Positions 1 to 8,456 of a DNA stretch of 64,000 bases are shown piece after piece. Each line of letters opens with the position of its first letter. Within the stretch, counting starts at the first letter, position 1. This stretch comes from Nocardia arizonensis (GTDB lineage: Bacteria; Actinomycetota; Actinomycetes; Mycobacteriales; Mycobacteriaceae), in the NCBI RefSeq assembly GCF_001310275.1, contig NZ_LGYZ01000036.1:1-64000 (forward strand), in the 5' to 3' direction. The translations under genes were made by a program, and so were the position numbers. The notes under the pieces are model-generated. The model saw nothing but the letters and a program-made list of their open reading frames with translations, searched no databases and was not told where the DNA came from.

Positions 1-920
1 GACTTCGGGCACGGTGATACGTCCTCATCGCCCCTGCGAGGGTTGGCAACCCGTTACTCACTGCGGCGAGGATCGAGTCCGATGTGTCCTCATCGCCCCT
101 GCGAGGGTTGGCAACCCGACGCCGTAGCCGAGACCGAACGTCTGACCGCCGGCGTCCTCATCGCCCCTGCGAGGGTTGGCAACGACCATCAACCCCGACT
201 CCTGTCGGCGCGCCGGACGCGGTCCTCATCGCCCCTGCGAGGGTTGGCAACATGAACCCGACGCCCGCCTCGTCCACCGTGATCGCGGTCCTCATCGCCC
301 CTGCGAGGGTTGGCAACAGATCGCGCGGCGCGGGATCGGTCGGCGGCTCAAGGTCCTCATCGCCCCTGCGAGGGTTGGCAACATGAACCCGACGCCCGCC
401 TCGTCCACCGTGATCGCGGTCCTCATCGCCCCTGCGAGGGTTGGCAACTCGTCGAGGACGGACGCGACTTCGGGCACGGTGATACGTCCTCATCGCCCCT
501 GCGAGGGTTGGCAACAGATTGATGTCCACCACGGCCTCCGGGGGAGCAACTTGTCCTCATCGCCCCTGCGAGGGTTGGCAACACAAATATCCGCCCGGGT
601 GGCATCCCAATGATCGTGGAGTCCTCGTCGCCCCTGCGAGGGTTGGCAACCCGCTCGGCGTGGGTACTGACCACGACAGGGCGCGCCGTGTCCTCATCGC
701 CCCTGCGAGGGTTGGCAACCTCACAGGCGTACCCCGGCGATGCGGGCGAGCCCACGGTCCTCATCGCCCCTGCGAGGGTTGGCAACTAGCAGAACGTCGC
801 ACCGGAACCGAGGTGTCGCGTCCTCATCGCCCCTGTGCGAGGGTTGGCAACGCGGTGGCGAGGGTGAGTTCGACTGGATCCGGGACCGCATCCTCATCGC
901 CCCCTGCGAGGGTTGGCAAA
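1..920 (+). CRISPR. CRISPR array 1 (distal end; type I-B repeat)
   Basis: Fourteen copies of a 30-nt repeat that starts GTCCTCATCGCCCCTGCGAG and ends GGTTGGCAAC, with 13 complete spacers of 33-39 nt. First repeat 21-50, then 86-115, 154-183, 222-251, 288-317, 353-382, 419-448, 486-515, 553-582, 621-650, 690-719, 757-786. Positions 1-20 are the end of a spacer, so the array and its leader continue left of the window. Repeat 621-650 has one A-to-G change. The last two are degenerate: 820-851 carries an extra GT and 890-920 is altered at both ends. Decay at the right end and the 3' TTGGCAAC handle indicate transcription on the + strand, toward cas6. Spacer 252-287 is identical to 383-418, and the partial spacer 1-20 equals the last 20 nt of spacer 449-485. 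Confidence 0.98.
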
Positions 921-1731
921 CCCACACAAGCCATAGAAACCCTTCTCCGTGCCCCCGCGGTGCCCGGGCGCTACCAAGAACCCCGCTAGGCGGCTGTATA
1001 ATTAGGTGTCCAGCGCCGCGCCAGGAATTGTTACGGGTTGGAACGCTGGCTGTTGCGCGAACAACAGCCAGCTTCTCGTTGTGCGCTATCGAGAGTGCAG
1101 GAACACGACGAGAAGTGCCAGCACACATGCTGGGCACCCAAGTGTAATCTCGGCGGCGATTCGGCCGGTCGCCGAGCTTCTCCTATTACGTTGCTTCCCC
1201 ATTCCTTCCTTTCATACGAGGAGCGACGCGAGAACCTTGCGCTTCTCGCGCCTGACGTCGCTGAACTCCTGATCGCATCTCGACCCTTTTCCTTTGGGCG
1301 GCAGAAGGGAACAAGGATGCCTTCGATCAGGCTCGTGCACCGTTTCCAGCGCTTCGGTGCACGTTCCCTCCGAGGGGCGATGATGTCTTCCGGCATGAGG
1401 GCGCCATACCTTCACGCACTAGCGTTTCAAACCTTGCTGGGATGTATCGCTGACGAGAATGTCGACAACTACGATCCAACGCCTCATGAAGCTACAGCGT
1501 AGCGCTCGAATGCACAAGGCGGAGTGCGGCTTACATTACACGCTCTAGCCGACACGCCACCTTTGCTTCCTCAATATTCGCCGCAGGTGATCGACACCGG
1601 AATCGAGGAGACCGGTTGGCACCTACCTATTTTGATTGCCCGCGTTCAGCAGTCCGACCAGTTCGGTGCGAACTGTCGGTGGGTGCCGTTAAGGTTGCCC
1701 GAGCTGTGTCATATCAGGGATCGGAGGTAGC
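921..1731. other. gene-poor spacer between array 1 and cas6
   Basis: About 0.8 kb with lower GC than the flanks and no reading frame I would defend as a protein. An open frame at 1038-1502 (+) has odd composition and no recognisable motif. Visible signals are a TATAAT at 997-1002 directly after the degenerate end of array 1, and an 11-bp perfect hairpin at 1045-1072. The stretch could hold the array terminator, the cas promoter, or a small RNA of the kind found beside some type I-B loci. Nothing in it establishes which. Confidence 0.5.
1045..1072 (+). terminator. hairpin downstream of array 1
   Basis: GCTGGCTGTTG (1045-1055), loop CGCGAA, then CAACAGCCAGC (1062-1072): an 11-bp perfect stem. 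It lies 125 nt past the last degenerate repeat and about 45 nt after a TATAAT hexamer. A long U-tract is absent (TTCTCGTT follows), so it may be a terminator for the array transcript or a structured element of a short RNA starting near 1010. Confidence 0.45.
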
Positions 1732-2457
1732 GTGCGGCTCAGAATTGGGGTGTCGACTTCGGCGCGAGAAGTGCCGTGGGACAGCGTTCTTGAACCCGGC
1801 CGTGCGGTTTGTTATCGGTTGCTGAGCCAGTCCGCACCAGGGTTGGCCAAGCGTTTGCATGAACAGGGTTGGGGGCGGCACGGGATGGTGCCGTTCGGGT
1901 ATTCGGGACCGGTATTCCCACAGGCGAAGAAGCGGCGCGGGGTCTATTCAGCGGGCGGGGTGGGCTATCTGGAGTTAGGCAGCCCGGTGCCGGAAGTGGT
2001 CGCGGCGTGGTCGGTGGCGTTATCTGGCCGCGAGTTGATCGATTGGGGTGGTGTCGCTTTGCGCATTCGGGATATCACCCTGGTGGAGACGGCCGCGGAG
2101 TCGGAGACCGCGCGGTTGCGCACCCGGACGCCGGTGGTGATGAAGGGGTCGGGCCGCGATGACAGCGGGGTGCGTACGACGCGGCAGGCGTGGGTGCTAC
2201 CGACCGAGCCGGAGTTTCATCACTATTTCGAGAACAACTTGCGTCGCAAGGCCGAGACATTGGGTATGGCACCGGAAGTAGCGCTCGAGCAGGTCGAGTG
2301 GGTAGGGCCGAAGCGGTCGTTCACGACAGGTGACGGTCTCAAACCAGGTGCACCTGTGGAGGTTGTCCTCCGTGGAAACCCACTTGTCCTAAATGCGGTT
2401 CGTGACTGGGGACTCGGGCAGGCGAACGCTGCTGGGTTCGGGTGGATCGCGGCGTGA
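1732..2457 (+). CDS. cas6: Cas6 pre-crRNA endoribonuclease
   Basis: Predicted type I-B Cas6 (241 aa), which cleaves the repeat RNA in the arrays to give crRNAs with an 8-nt 5' handle (TTGGCAAC here) and stays with the Cascade complex. The N-terminus reads as a RAMP beta-strand, and the C-terminus carries the glycine-rich loop typical of Cas6 (GLGQANAAGFGW, about residues 228-239). Start chosen at GTG 1732 because GGAGG lies 6 nt upstream. First gene of the cas operon; its TGA overlaps the cas8 start. No odd features. The assignment rests on position, size and the C-terminal loop. Confidence 0.88.
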   Translation: MRLRIGVSTSAREVPWDSVLEPGRAVCYRLLSQSAPGLAKRLHEQGWGRHGMVPFGYSGPVFPQAKKRRGVYSAGGVGYLELGSPVPEVVAAWSVALSGRELIDWGGVALRIRDITLVETAAESETARLRTRTPVVMKGSGRDDSGVRTTRQAWVLPTEPEFHHYFENNLRRKAETLGMAPEVALEQVEWVGPKRSFTTGDGLKPGAPVEVVLRGNPLVLNAVRDWGLGQANAAGFGWIAA

Positions 2458-3863
2458 ACGCGACTGCGGCGGGAACTGAGACGGGGGTGCGGTTGACGCC
2501 GCATCCGTTGCAGCGGGTAGGCGCGTTCGCGCTTGCCAGTCTCGCAAAAGTAGATGGGGTACAGCGCAGTCCGCAGACACTGACTGTCGCGGAGATCGAC
2601 GTGGCGCGGAAAGTAATGACCGATGATGTGGTGGCGACCGCACGACTCGCAGACACCAAGGCGCCTGGATCGTTCTGGTTGTCAGCAAGCTACCTGTTCT
2701 GGCCGAACTCGAAGATGAATCCGACCAACCGGAAATCACTGTCGGTGCCACAGCGACGTGAACAGATTCAGCGTTGGCGCGAGATCCCCAGGGAGGTCCC
2801 CGAGGCGTTGTCGGGCGTGCCGTGTGTGCTCTGTGGTCAGGCGGCGTGCGGTTTCTACGGCAAGGTGGATATTCCGTTGGCGGCCAGTGTCGAGCACCGC
2901 AATACGACGGTTCCTGGTCATGACGGTATGGCGTTGTGTTCGGGCTGCCTGACCTGCTTCTATGCGATGCCGTATGGGTGTTCGATCCGTGGTGGTAAGG
3001 CGGCTGCGCTACACAGTTGGGATGATCATGTCCTGGCGGCGATGACTCGGCGACAGGTGCGACGGACGCGGTGGCAGGTCGGCAGGTCCTCGACCGAGGC
3101 GGCGCCGTCGCCGTATTCGCGTGAGGTGGAAGCGTTACGCGCGTTGCGTACCTACGAGGACGAGATGCGCGACGGTGTGGAGTTGTTTGTGTTCAGCAAC
3201 TCCAACAAGCAGCAGACCCTCGATGTGCATGGGATCGAGCAACCGTTGGCGGAGTGGTTGCGTTCCACCTTGCACTCCCTCGACCTGGTTACCGGCTTCC
3301 GGTACTTGATCCGCGCGCACTACAGCCCCAAGTCTGCGGGATCGGTTCGGTTGGCCTACAACGCCTTCCGATATCCGTATCGCATTCCGATGACCATCGC
3401 TTCCTATCTTGCCCGGTTGACCAGTGAGCTGGAGGCTCCGCCACCGGAGACAGACGCGCTCGCGCAGGTGTATCGCTCATTCATCAAGGAGGTTTTCGGC
3501 GTGGCACAGCGTGACGTCGATCAGATTGTCCGGCTCGGGGACGCGATTGGTGCGCTGCTGCGGGAAAAGCCGCAGCGGGGCACCCTCAAAGAGTTCGAGC
3601 ATGTGCATTCGGATCCGTTGAAGCTACAAGGGTGGCTCAAACGCCAGGCGACTGCGTGGACGCTGCAGCAGAAGATCGGTGAGCCGTTGGTCACCACCGA
3701 GCAGTGGCGGTTGTTGTTCGAGCCCGGTGACCGGATTCGGCTCAACCGCGATCTGCTGTTCGTCGCGGTCCTGGAGCACTTGGCGCGCCACGACTGGCTC
3801 GCGGGCACCCCCGAGGCCCGAGACGACCATGACGACACCATTCTGACGGAGGACGAGCAGTGA
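2454..3863 (+). CDS. cas8: Cas8 large Cascade subunit (Cst1-like, zinc finger)
   Basis: Large subunit of the type I-B effector (469 aa from GTG 2454), expected to recognise the PAM and recruit Cas3. A split zinc-binding motif is visible: C-x2-C at about residues 124-127 (PCVLCG) and C-x2-C at about 162-165 (LCSGC), the CXXC arrangement of the Cas8a1/Cst1 family. The second half is helical and charged, ending in an acidic tail. The GTG overlaps the cas6 stop as GTGA; an in-frame GTG 12 nt earlier (2442) is the alternative. The stop overlaps cas7 by 4 nt. Cas8 subfamilies diverge strongly, so the Tneap-like label comes mainly from the Cst2-type cas7 next door and the zinc finger. Confidence 0.85.
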   Translation: MNATAAGTETGVRLTPHPLQRVGAFALASLAKVDGVQRSPQTLTVAEIDVARKVMTDDVVATARLADTKAPGSFWLSASYLFWPNSKMNPTNRKSLSVPQRREQIQRWREIPREVPEALSGVPCVLCGQAACGFYGKVDIPLAASVEHRNTTVPGHDGMALCSGCLTCFYAMPYGCSIRGGKAAALHSWDDHVLAAMTRRQVRRTRWQVGRSSTEAAPSPYSREVEALRALRTYEDEMRDGVELFVFSNSNKQQTLDVHGIEQPLAEWLRSTLHSLDLVTGFRYLIRAHYSPKSAGSVRLAYNAFRYPYRIPMTIASYLARLTSELEAPPPETDALAQVYRSFIKEVFGVAQRDVDQIVRLGDAIGALLREKPQRGTLKEFEHVHSDPLKLQGWLKRQATAWTLQQKIGEPLVTTEQWRLLFEPGDRIRLNRDLLFVAVLEHLARHDWLAGTPEARDDHDDTILTEDEQ

Positions 3864-4912
3864 CCTATCTCGTGGGCAAGATTGCCTTGGACATCACCGC
3901 GGGTGCGCCGAACAACGCCCGTGGAGAGAGCAATGTCGGTGAGGTGAAGCGGATGATGATCGGCCGCAACATTCATCCGTATGTGTCGGCGCAGGCGTTC
4001 CGGAGGTGGGTGCGTGACAGTTTCCCGCCGGATGTCGCGGTGTCGCCGGTCACGCGTTCGGGTTCGAAGGCCAATCAGCAGGCATACACCGCCGGTCGCC
4101 CGGATCTTTACCTCGATGATGATCTGTTCGGGTACATGGTCGCGTTGAAAGACGGTAGTTACCAACGTGACACGGTGTTGGCGACCGGGACGTTGGTGTC
4201 GGTCGCGCCGCGTCGGCCGACTCGTGATTTCGGGACGATGAGTCGCGGATTCGGTCCTGATGAGAACCCGGTGATCCACGAGCACGAGCATTACTCGGCG
4301 GAATTGGCCGGCGATGTCCTGGTCGATGTCGCGCGGGTCGGGGTTTTCCAAGTTCAGGGCAGCGGGTTGCGTCGAAACCTTACCGACGCCGCGACCAAGG
4401 AAGCCGAGGCCAGCGGTGCCGAGCGAGTGAATTTCCGTGGGCTGGACAGTGTTCGCTTGCCGATCGAGGAACGTCGACGCCGTTTGGCGGTGCTGTTGAA
4501 CACCCTCGCCGAGGTGTGTGGCGGTGCGAAGCGGGCGTTGCATTACGGGGAGCGTTCCCCAGCGCTGGTTGTGCTCGCGCCGGTGTCCGGTGGCAATAAT
4601 CCGTTCACGCGAGTGTTGGCTGCTCGGGCGGTGCGTGAGGACCAGGGCTACCCGCATCTGGAGACGGTGTTCGATGCCGCTGTGTTGCGCGAGGAGATCA
4701 CCGCGTGGAGTGATGTGCTCGCCGGACCTGTGCAGGTGGGGTGGGCTCCGGGCTTCCTGGGTGCTCAACGTGACCAGGCCCGTGCGGAACTCGAAGATTT
4801 GATCAGCGACGGCACCCTGGTCATCGATCATCCGCGTGTGGTGTTGCGTGGGTTGGCCAAGCAGGCCGAGGCAGGCGAGCACGACGACTGGTTCGAGGAA
4901 TCGCGGCGGTGA
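3860..4912 (+). CDS. cas7: Cas7 Cascade backbone (Cst2/DevR family)
   Basis: Backbone RAMP protein (350 aa) that polymerises along the crRNA spacer in the I-B surveillance complex. The start MTYLVGKIALDITAGAPNN, with the N-N-A-R-G-E motif close behind it, is characteristic of the Cst2/DevR type of Cas7, and the length fits the family. ATG overlaps the cas8 stop (ATGA), and the gene's own stop overlaps the cas5 GTG, so translation is probably coupled. Confidence 0.92.
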   Translation: MTYLVGKIALDITAGAPNNARGESNVGEVKRMMIGRNIHPYVSAQAFRRWVRDSFPPDVAVSPVTRSGSKANQQAYTAGRPDLYLDDDLFGYMVALKDGSYQRDTVLATGTLVSVAPRRPTRDFGTMSRGFGPDENPVIHEHEHYSAELAGDVLVDVARVGVFQVQGSGLRRNLTDAATKEAEASGAERVNFRGLDSVRLPIEERRRRLAVLLNTLAEVCGGAKRALHYGERSPALVVLAPVSGGNNPFTRVLAARAVREDQGYPHLETVFDAAVLREEITAWSDVLAGPVQVGWAPGFLGAQRDQARAELEDLISDGTLVIDHPRVVLRGLAKQAEAGEHDDWFEESRR

Positions 4913-5589
4913 CCGAGGCGTTGCAGGTCACCGTCACTGCCGCCGTCGCGTCGTTTCGGAACCCGCTGTATGCGGGAGTGCAGGTCGGTTTGCCGTGTCC
5001 ACCGCCGTCGACGATCGCGGGGCTGCTGGCTGGTGCGGCCGGTGCCTGGGAGCGGGTGCCGGTCGGGTTGCGCTTCGGTGCGGTGTTCACCGCGGCTGGA
5101 TCCGGCATCGACCTGGAGACCTACCATCCGTTGGATGGGCGGGGACGGGCCACCTCCGCGACGCCGAAAGACCGGGAGTTCCTCGCCGATGTGGCGCTGA
5201 GGGTGTGGCTGGTCGAGGATCTCGATTTCTGGGCCGACGCGCTGCGGCGACCGGTGTGGCCGCTGCGGCTGGGTCGTAGCCAGGACTTGGCCGCCGCACG
5301 CACCGAACGCGTCGAACTGGTCGCTGCGCCGGGGCGGCAAGGGCATGCGCTCGTGCCGGAGAAACTGAGTTCCGCGGGGACGCTGCTGCGGTTGCCGACA
5401 GTGTTGAGTACGGATCGGGCACGCAACCGGTGGGACGGTTACCGGTACGCGGTCAGCGGGAGCGACAGGGTGATCGATACCGGTTGCAGTGTCGCGCCGG
5501 GTGAGGCCGAATTGTCCGGGCAAGCGATTGCGTTGATCGGTGAGGTCCATCCGGCCCAATTCGAGTCGGTGGGCGGCCGTGGTAGATGA
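4909..5589 (+). CDS. cas5: Cas5 Cascade subunit
   Basis: Cas5t-type RAMP (226 aa) that caps the 5' handle of the crRNA. Visible hallmarks are the N-terminal strand (LQVTVTAAVASFRNPLYAGV) followed by a PCPPPSTIAGLLAGAAGAWE segment, the usual Cas5 'PPPST' loop. GTG start overlaps the cas7 TGA; the end overlaps cas3 by about 11 nt. The protein is slightly short but within the range of Cas5 proteins that lack catalytic activity and rely on a separate Cas6. Confidence 0.9.
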   Translation: MTEALQVTVTAAVASFRNPLYAGVQVGLPCPPPSTIAGLLAGAAGAWERVPVGLRFGAVFTAAGSGIDLETYHPLDGRGRATSATPKDREFLADVALRVWLVEDLDFWADALRRPVWPLRLGRSQDLAAARTERVELVAAPGRQGHALVPEKLSSAGTLLRLPTVLSTDRARNRWDGYRYAVSGSDRVIDTGCSVAPGEAELSGQAIALIGEVHPAQFESVGGRGR

Positions 5590-7954
5590 GCTGGATCGGT
5601 TGCGGGCCAAGAGCCCGCGCCCTGGATTCCGGCAGGGTGAGTCGCTGACCGATCACCTGACGGCGACCTTGATCGGTGCCCGACGACTGCAGCAGCGGGT
5701 CGGGCGCATAGCGGCGGTGCCCGAGGGCTTCTGGCGATGGGTGCTGGTAGCGGCACTGACCCATGACGCCGGGAAAGTGCCCGAGGGGTTTCAGGCGATG
5801 GTCGCCACACCACGCGGCCCGATATGGGGGCAGCGCCACGAGGTGTATTCCCTCGGGTTCGTCGCCGACCTGCTGTCCCGATGGCCGACCGACGAGCAGG
5901 CATGGGTGGGTTTGGGGGTATTGACCCATCATCGCCCCCTGACAGGTCCGGCTGGGCGCGCGATCCTGCCCAGCCACCGCGACCCGGATCCGGGTGTCTT
6001 CGGCGCCCGCTTCGGGCACGTCGACCCGACAGCACAGACTCGGTTGCGGCAATGGTTGGCCGGTGTGCTGGCCGAGGAAGCGCTGGCCCAGGACATTCCC
6101 GAGGTAGCCGGTGATATCGCCGAGGCCGGATACCGGTTGCTCGAACTGCTACGCGCACGATGGGGACAACCCGAGGACGTCGTCCCCGCAGACAATCTCA
6201 CCGCCATGCTGCTGCAAGGCGCGGTCACCTTCGCCGATCACGTGTCCTCTGCTCACGGCCAGCTACTCGACACCCAGCCTGTGGATTCGGTCTTCGCCGA
6301 CCGGCTGAGATCCGACATGATCTCGATCGGCAAGACCTTGCGCGGTCACCAGCGCGAGGTGGCGAAGCTCGACGGGCATCTGCTGCTGCGGACACCGACA
6401 GGTTCGGGAAAGACCGAAGCGGCCCTGCTCTGGGCTGCACAGCAGGTCACCGGGCTACGTGAGCGTGGTGCTGGGCAGCCGCGGGTGTTCTATCTGTTGC
6501 CCTATCTGGCGTCGATCAACGCGATGGTCGACCGGATCGGCACTATGATCGGCGACCCCGACGTGGTGGGAGTGGTGCATTCCAAGGCGGCAGCGTTCCA
6601 CCTGCACCGTTCCCTGTGTGGCAGCGACGATTTCGTGGACGCGGCACGGCAGGCGGTGTCCCGGGCGGCGGCAACCCGGTTGTTTCGCGAGCTCGTGCGG
6701 GTCGGCACCCCGTATCAACTGTTGCGGGGCGCTATGGCTGGGCCTGCGTGCTCATCGATCGTCATCGACGCGGCCAATTCGGTGTTCATCCTGGATGAAC
6801 TGCATTCCTACGAGCCGCAGCGACTGGGGATGATCTTGGCCATGATCCGGTTCTGGGTCCGGCTCGGCGGACGCATCGGCGTGGTGACCGCGACCATGCC
6901 GCAGGCACTGGTCGAGCTACTCGATGAATGCGCGGTATCGGATCGGTTCCAGCAGATCCACGCCGAAGGGGGGCAATGGCCCCAACGTCACCGGCTCCAC
7001 ATCGAGGACAGCCACCTCACCGGTCCCCGGTCATTGGCGCTGATCGAAACCCGTTTGCGGGCAGGGCAATCGGTGCTCGTCGTCGCCAACAACGTCGCCG
7101 ACGCACGATCCATCCACACCGAACTGGCACCGATCTCCCGCCATCTGTACGGCGAGGACTCCGCGTTGCTGCTGCACTCACGTTTCAAGGCCAAGGACCG
7201 CGCATCCATCGAGCAGGAGATCCGGCAACGGTTCGGCAGCGGACACACCCACCAGCCAGGGCTGCTGGTGGCCACCCAGGTCGTGGAAGTCTCTCTCGAC
7301 GTGTCTTTCGACGCGCTGCACACCAGCGGAGCACCGCTGGAGGCATTGGTCCAGCGCTTCGGGCGGGTCAATCGCACCGCCGACCGTCCACCCGCCGACG
7401 TCGTCGTGCACACTCCCGAATATCAACGCCGCGCTGGCAGTGGTGATGAATACGCCGACGGCGTCTACGAACGTGAACCCACCGAATTCACCATGGATCT
7501 GCTCGAATCCCACACCGGCACCGTCTTGGACGAACAACTGCTCGGCGACTGGCTCAACAAACTCTACGCCTCCCCCTGGGGCGAGCAATGGACCGAGGAC
7601 GTCTGCTACCACCAACGATCCTTCGACGACCTCCTACGGTTCGAGGCACCTTTCGATGATGCTCGCCAGCAACTCACCGAAACATTCGAGGAATTGTTCG
7701 ACGGAGTCGAGGCGATCCTCACCGAAGACCGCGACGACTATGCCGCTGCTCTGAACTCGGCCACCGATCCCCGTGCCGGGAGGTTGCTCGGTAGCCAGTT
7801 CCTCATCCCGCTCCCCCACTATGGCAGATCCCTCGGCGTCTACGACCGGACACTGGATGTCCTGATAATCGACGGCGACTACAGCACCGCCGGTGGCCTC
7901 GCGAAGATCTACCGCGACACCCGCAGCTCCTACCAACCAGGACAGGTCATCTGA
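5579..7954 (+). CDS. cas3: Cas3 HD nuclease-helicase
   Basis: Interference nuclease-helicase (791 aa from GTG 5579) recruited to the R-loop to unwind and degrade target DNA. HD nuclease domain at the N-terminus: DHL near residue 25, THDAGK at about 61-66, then QRHE and THH metal ligands. The SF2 helicase follows: Walker A TPTGSGKT (272-279), DELH box (406-409), motif III VTATMP, motif V QVVEVSLDVSFD and motif VI LVQRFGRVNR. All catalytic motifs are intact, so the protein looks functional. The start is inferred from the end of cas5; an in-frame upstream ATG at 5540 would add 13 residues inside cas5. Confidence 0.95.
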   Translation: MVDELDRLRAKSPRPGFRQGESLTDHLTATLIGARRLQQRVGRIAAVPEGFWRWVLVAALTHDAGKVPEGFQAMVATPRGPIWGQRHEVYSLGFVADLLSRWPTDEQAWVGLGVLTHHRPLTGPAGRAILPSHRDPDPGVFGARFGHVDPTAQTRLRQWLAGVLAEEALAQDIPEVAGDIAEAGYRLLELLRARWGQPEDVVPADNLTAMLLQGAVTFADHVSSAHGQLLDTQPVDSVFADRLRSDMISIGKTLRGHQREVAKLDGHLLLRTPTGSGKTEAALLWAAQQVTGLRERGAGQPRVFYLLPYLASINAMVDRIGTMIGDPDVVGVVHSKAAAFHLHRSLCGSDDFVDAARQAVSRAAATRLFRELVRVGTPYQLLRGAMAGPACSSIVIDAANSVFILDELHSYEPQRLGMILAMIRFWVRLGGRIGVVTATMPQALVELLDECAVSDRFQQIHAEGGQWPQRHRLHIEDSHLTGPRSLALIETRLRAGQSVLVVANNVADARSIHTELAPISRHLYGEDSALLLHSRFKAKDRASIEQEIRQRFGSGHTHQPGLLVATQVVEVSLDVSFDALHTSGAPLEALVQRFGRVNRTADRPPADVVVHTPEYQRRAGSGDEYADGVYEREPTEFTMDLLESHTGTVLDEQLLGDWLNKLYASPWGEQWTEDVCYHQRSFDDLLRFEAPFDDARQQLTETFEELFDGVEAILTEDRDDYAAALNSATDPRAGRLLGSQFLIPLPHYGRSLGVYDRTLDVLIIDGDYSTAGGLAKIYRDTRSSYQPGQVI

Positions 7955-7958
7955 GGCA

Positions 7959-8456
7959 GTGCTCACCACAGACGATATCGGCGGAGTCCACATCAAATAC
8001 CTCAACCACTGCCCACGACAATTATGGCTCTACGCACGCGGTCTTCGCCCTGAATCACTCAGTGAACGAGTGCAACTCGGCGAAGCCGTGCACGACACCA
8101 GCTACCGACGCGAGCACGCCGTCGATCTGGGCGCGGCCAAACTCGACCACTTCGATGGCCAACGCTGGGTACACGAAGTGAAATCCTCGGCCCACCCGAC
8201 CGCAGCCGATCGCGCTCAAGCGATGCACTACTGCTTCCGGCTCCACCACCTCGGAGTCGACGTCGAAGGCGCCATCCTCAAATACCCGAGAACCCGCCGC
8301 ACCATACGCATTCCCTACACACCGACCGAGGACACCACCACCGCAACGATGATCACCACCGCGCTCGAAACCATCACCGCCGACACATCGCCACCCCGAC
8401 TGACACAACGCGCCTGCCACGGCTGCAGCTACCTCGAATACTGTTGGACGGACTGA
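7959..8456 (+). CDS. cas4: Cas4 PD-(D/E)XK nuclease
   Basis: Cas4 (165 aa), which trims pre-spacers and helps select the PAM during adaptation. It shows an N-terminal Cys in CPRQLW, the nuclease motif HEVKSS near the middle, and a C-terminal cluster CHGCSYLEYC; together these four cysteines would hold a [4Fe-4S] cluster. The GTG lies 4 nt after the cas3 stop. Another in-frame start lies at 7893 within cas3, but the conserved region begins near residue 5 of the version chosen here. Confidence 0.92.
   Translation: MLTTDDIGGVHIKYLNHCPRQLWLYARGLRPESLSERVQLGEAVHDTSYRREHAVDLGAAKLDHFDGQRWVHEVKSSAHPTAADRAQAMHYCFRLHHLGVDVEGAILKYPRTRRTIRIPYTPTEDTTTATMITTALETITADTSPPRLTQRACHGCSYLEYCWTD

Noticed and set aside
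43..989. Long open frames with SSPLRGLAT, LIAPARVGN or ANPRRGDED repeats across the arrays
   Set aside because: They are translations of the 30-nt CRISPR repeat in different frames. Spacer lengths vary and no start signal precedes them.
1038..1502. Open frame between array 1 and cas6
   Set aside because: Cys/His/Arg-rich composition without motif, no ribosome site, overlaps the hairpin. Could not be supported.
3521..4882. A 453-aa open frame antisense to cas8 and cas7
   Set aside because: High-GC genes leave long open frames on the other strand. The cas genes are certain and this one shows no motif.
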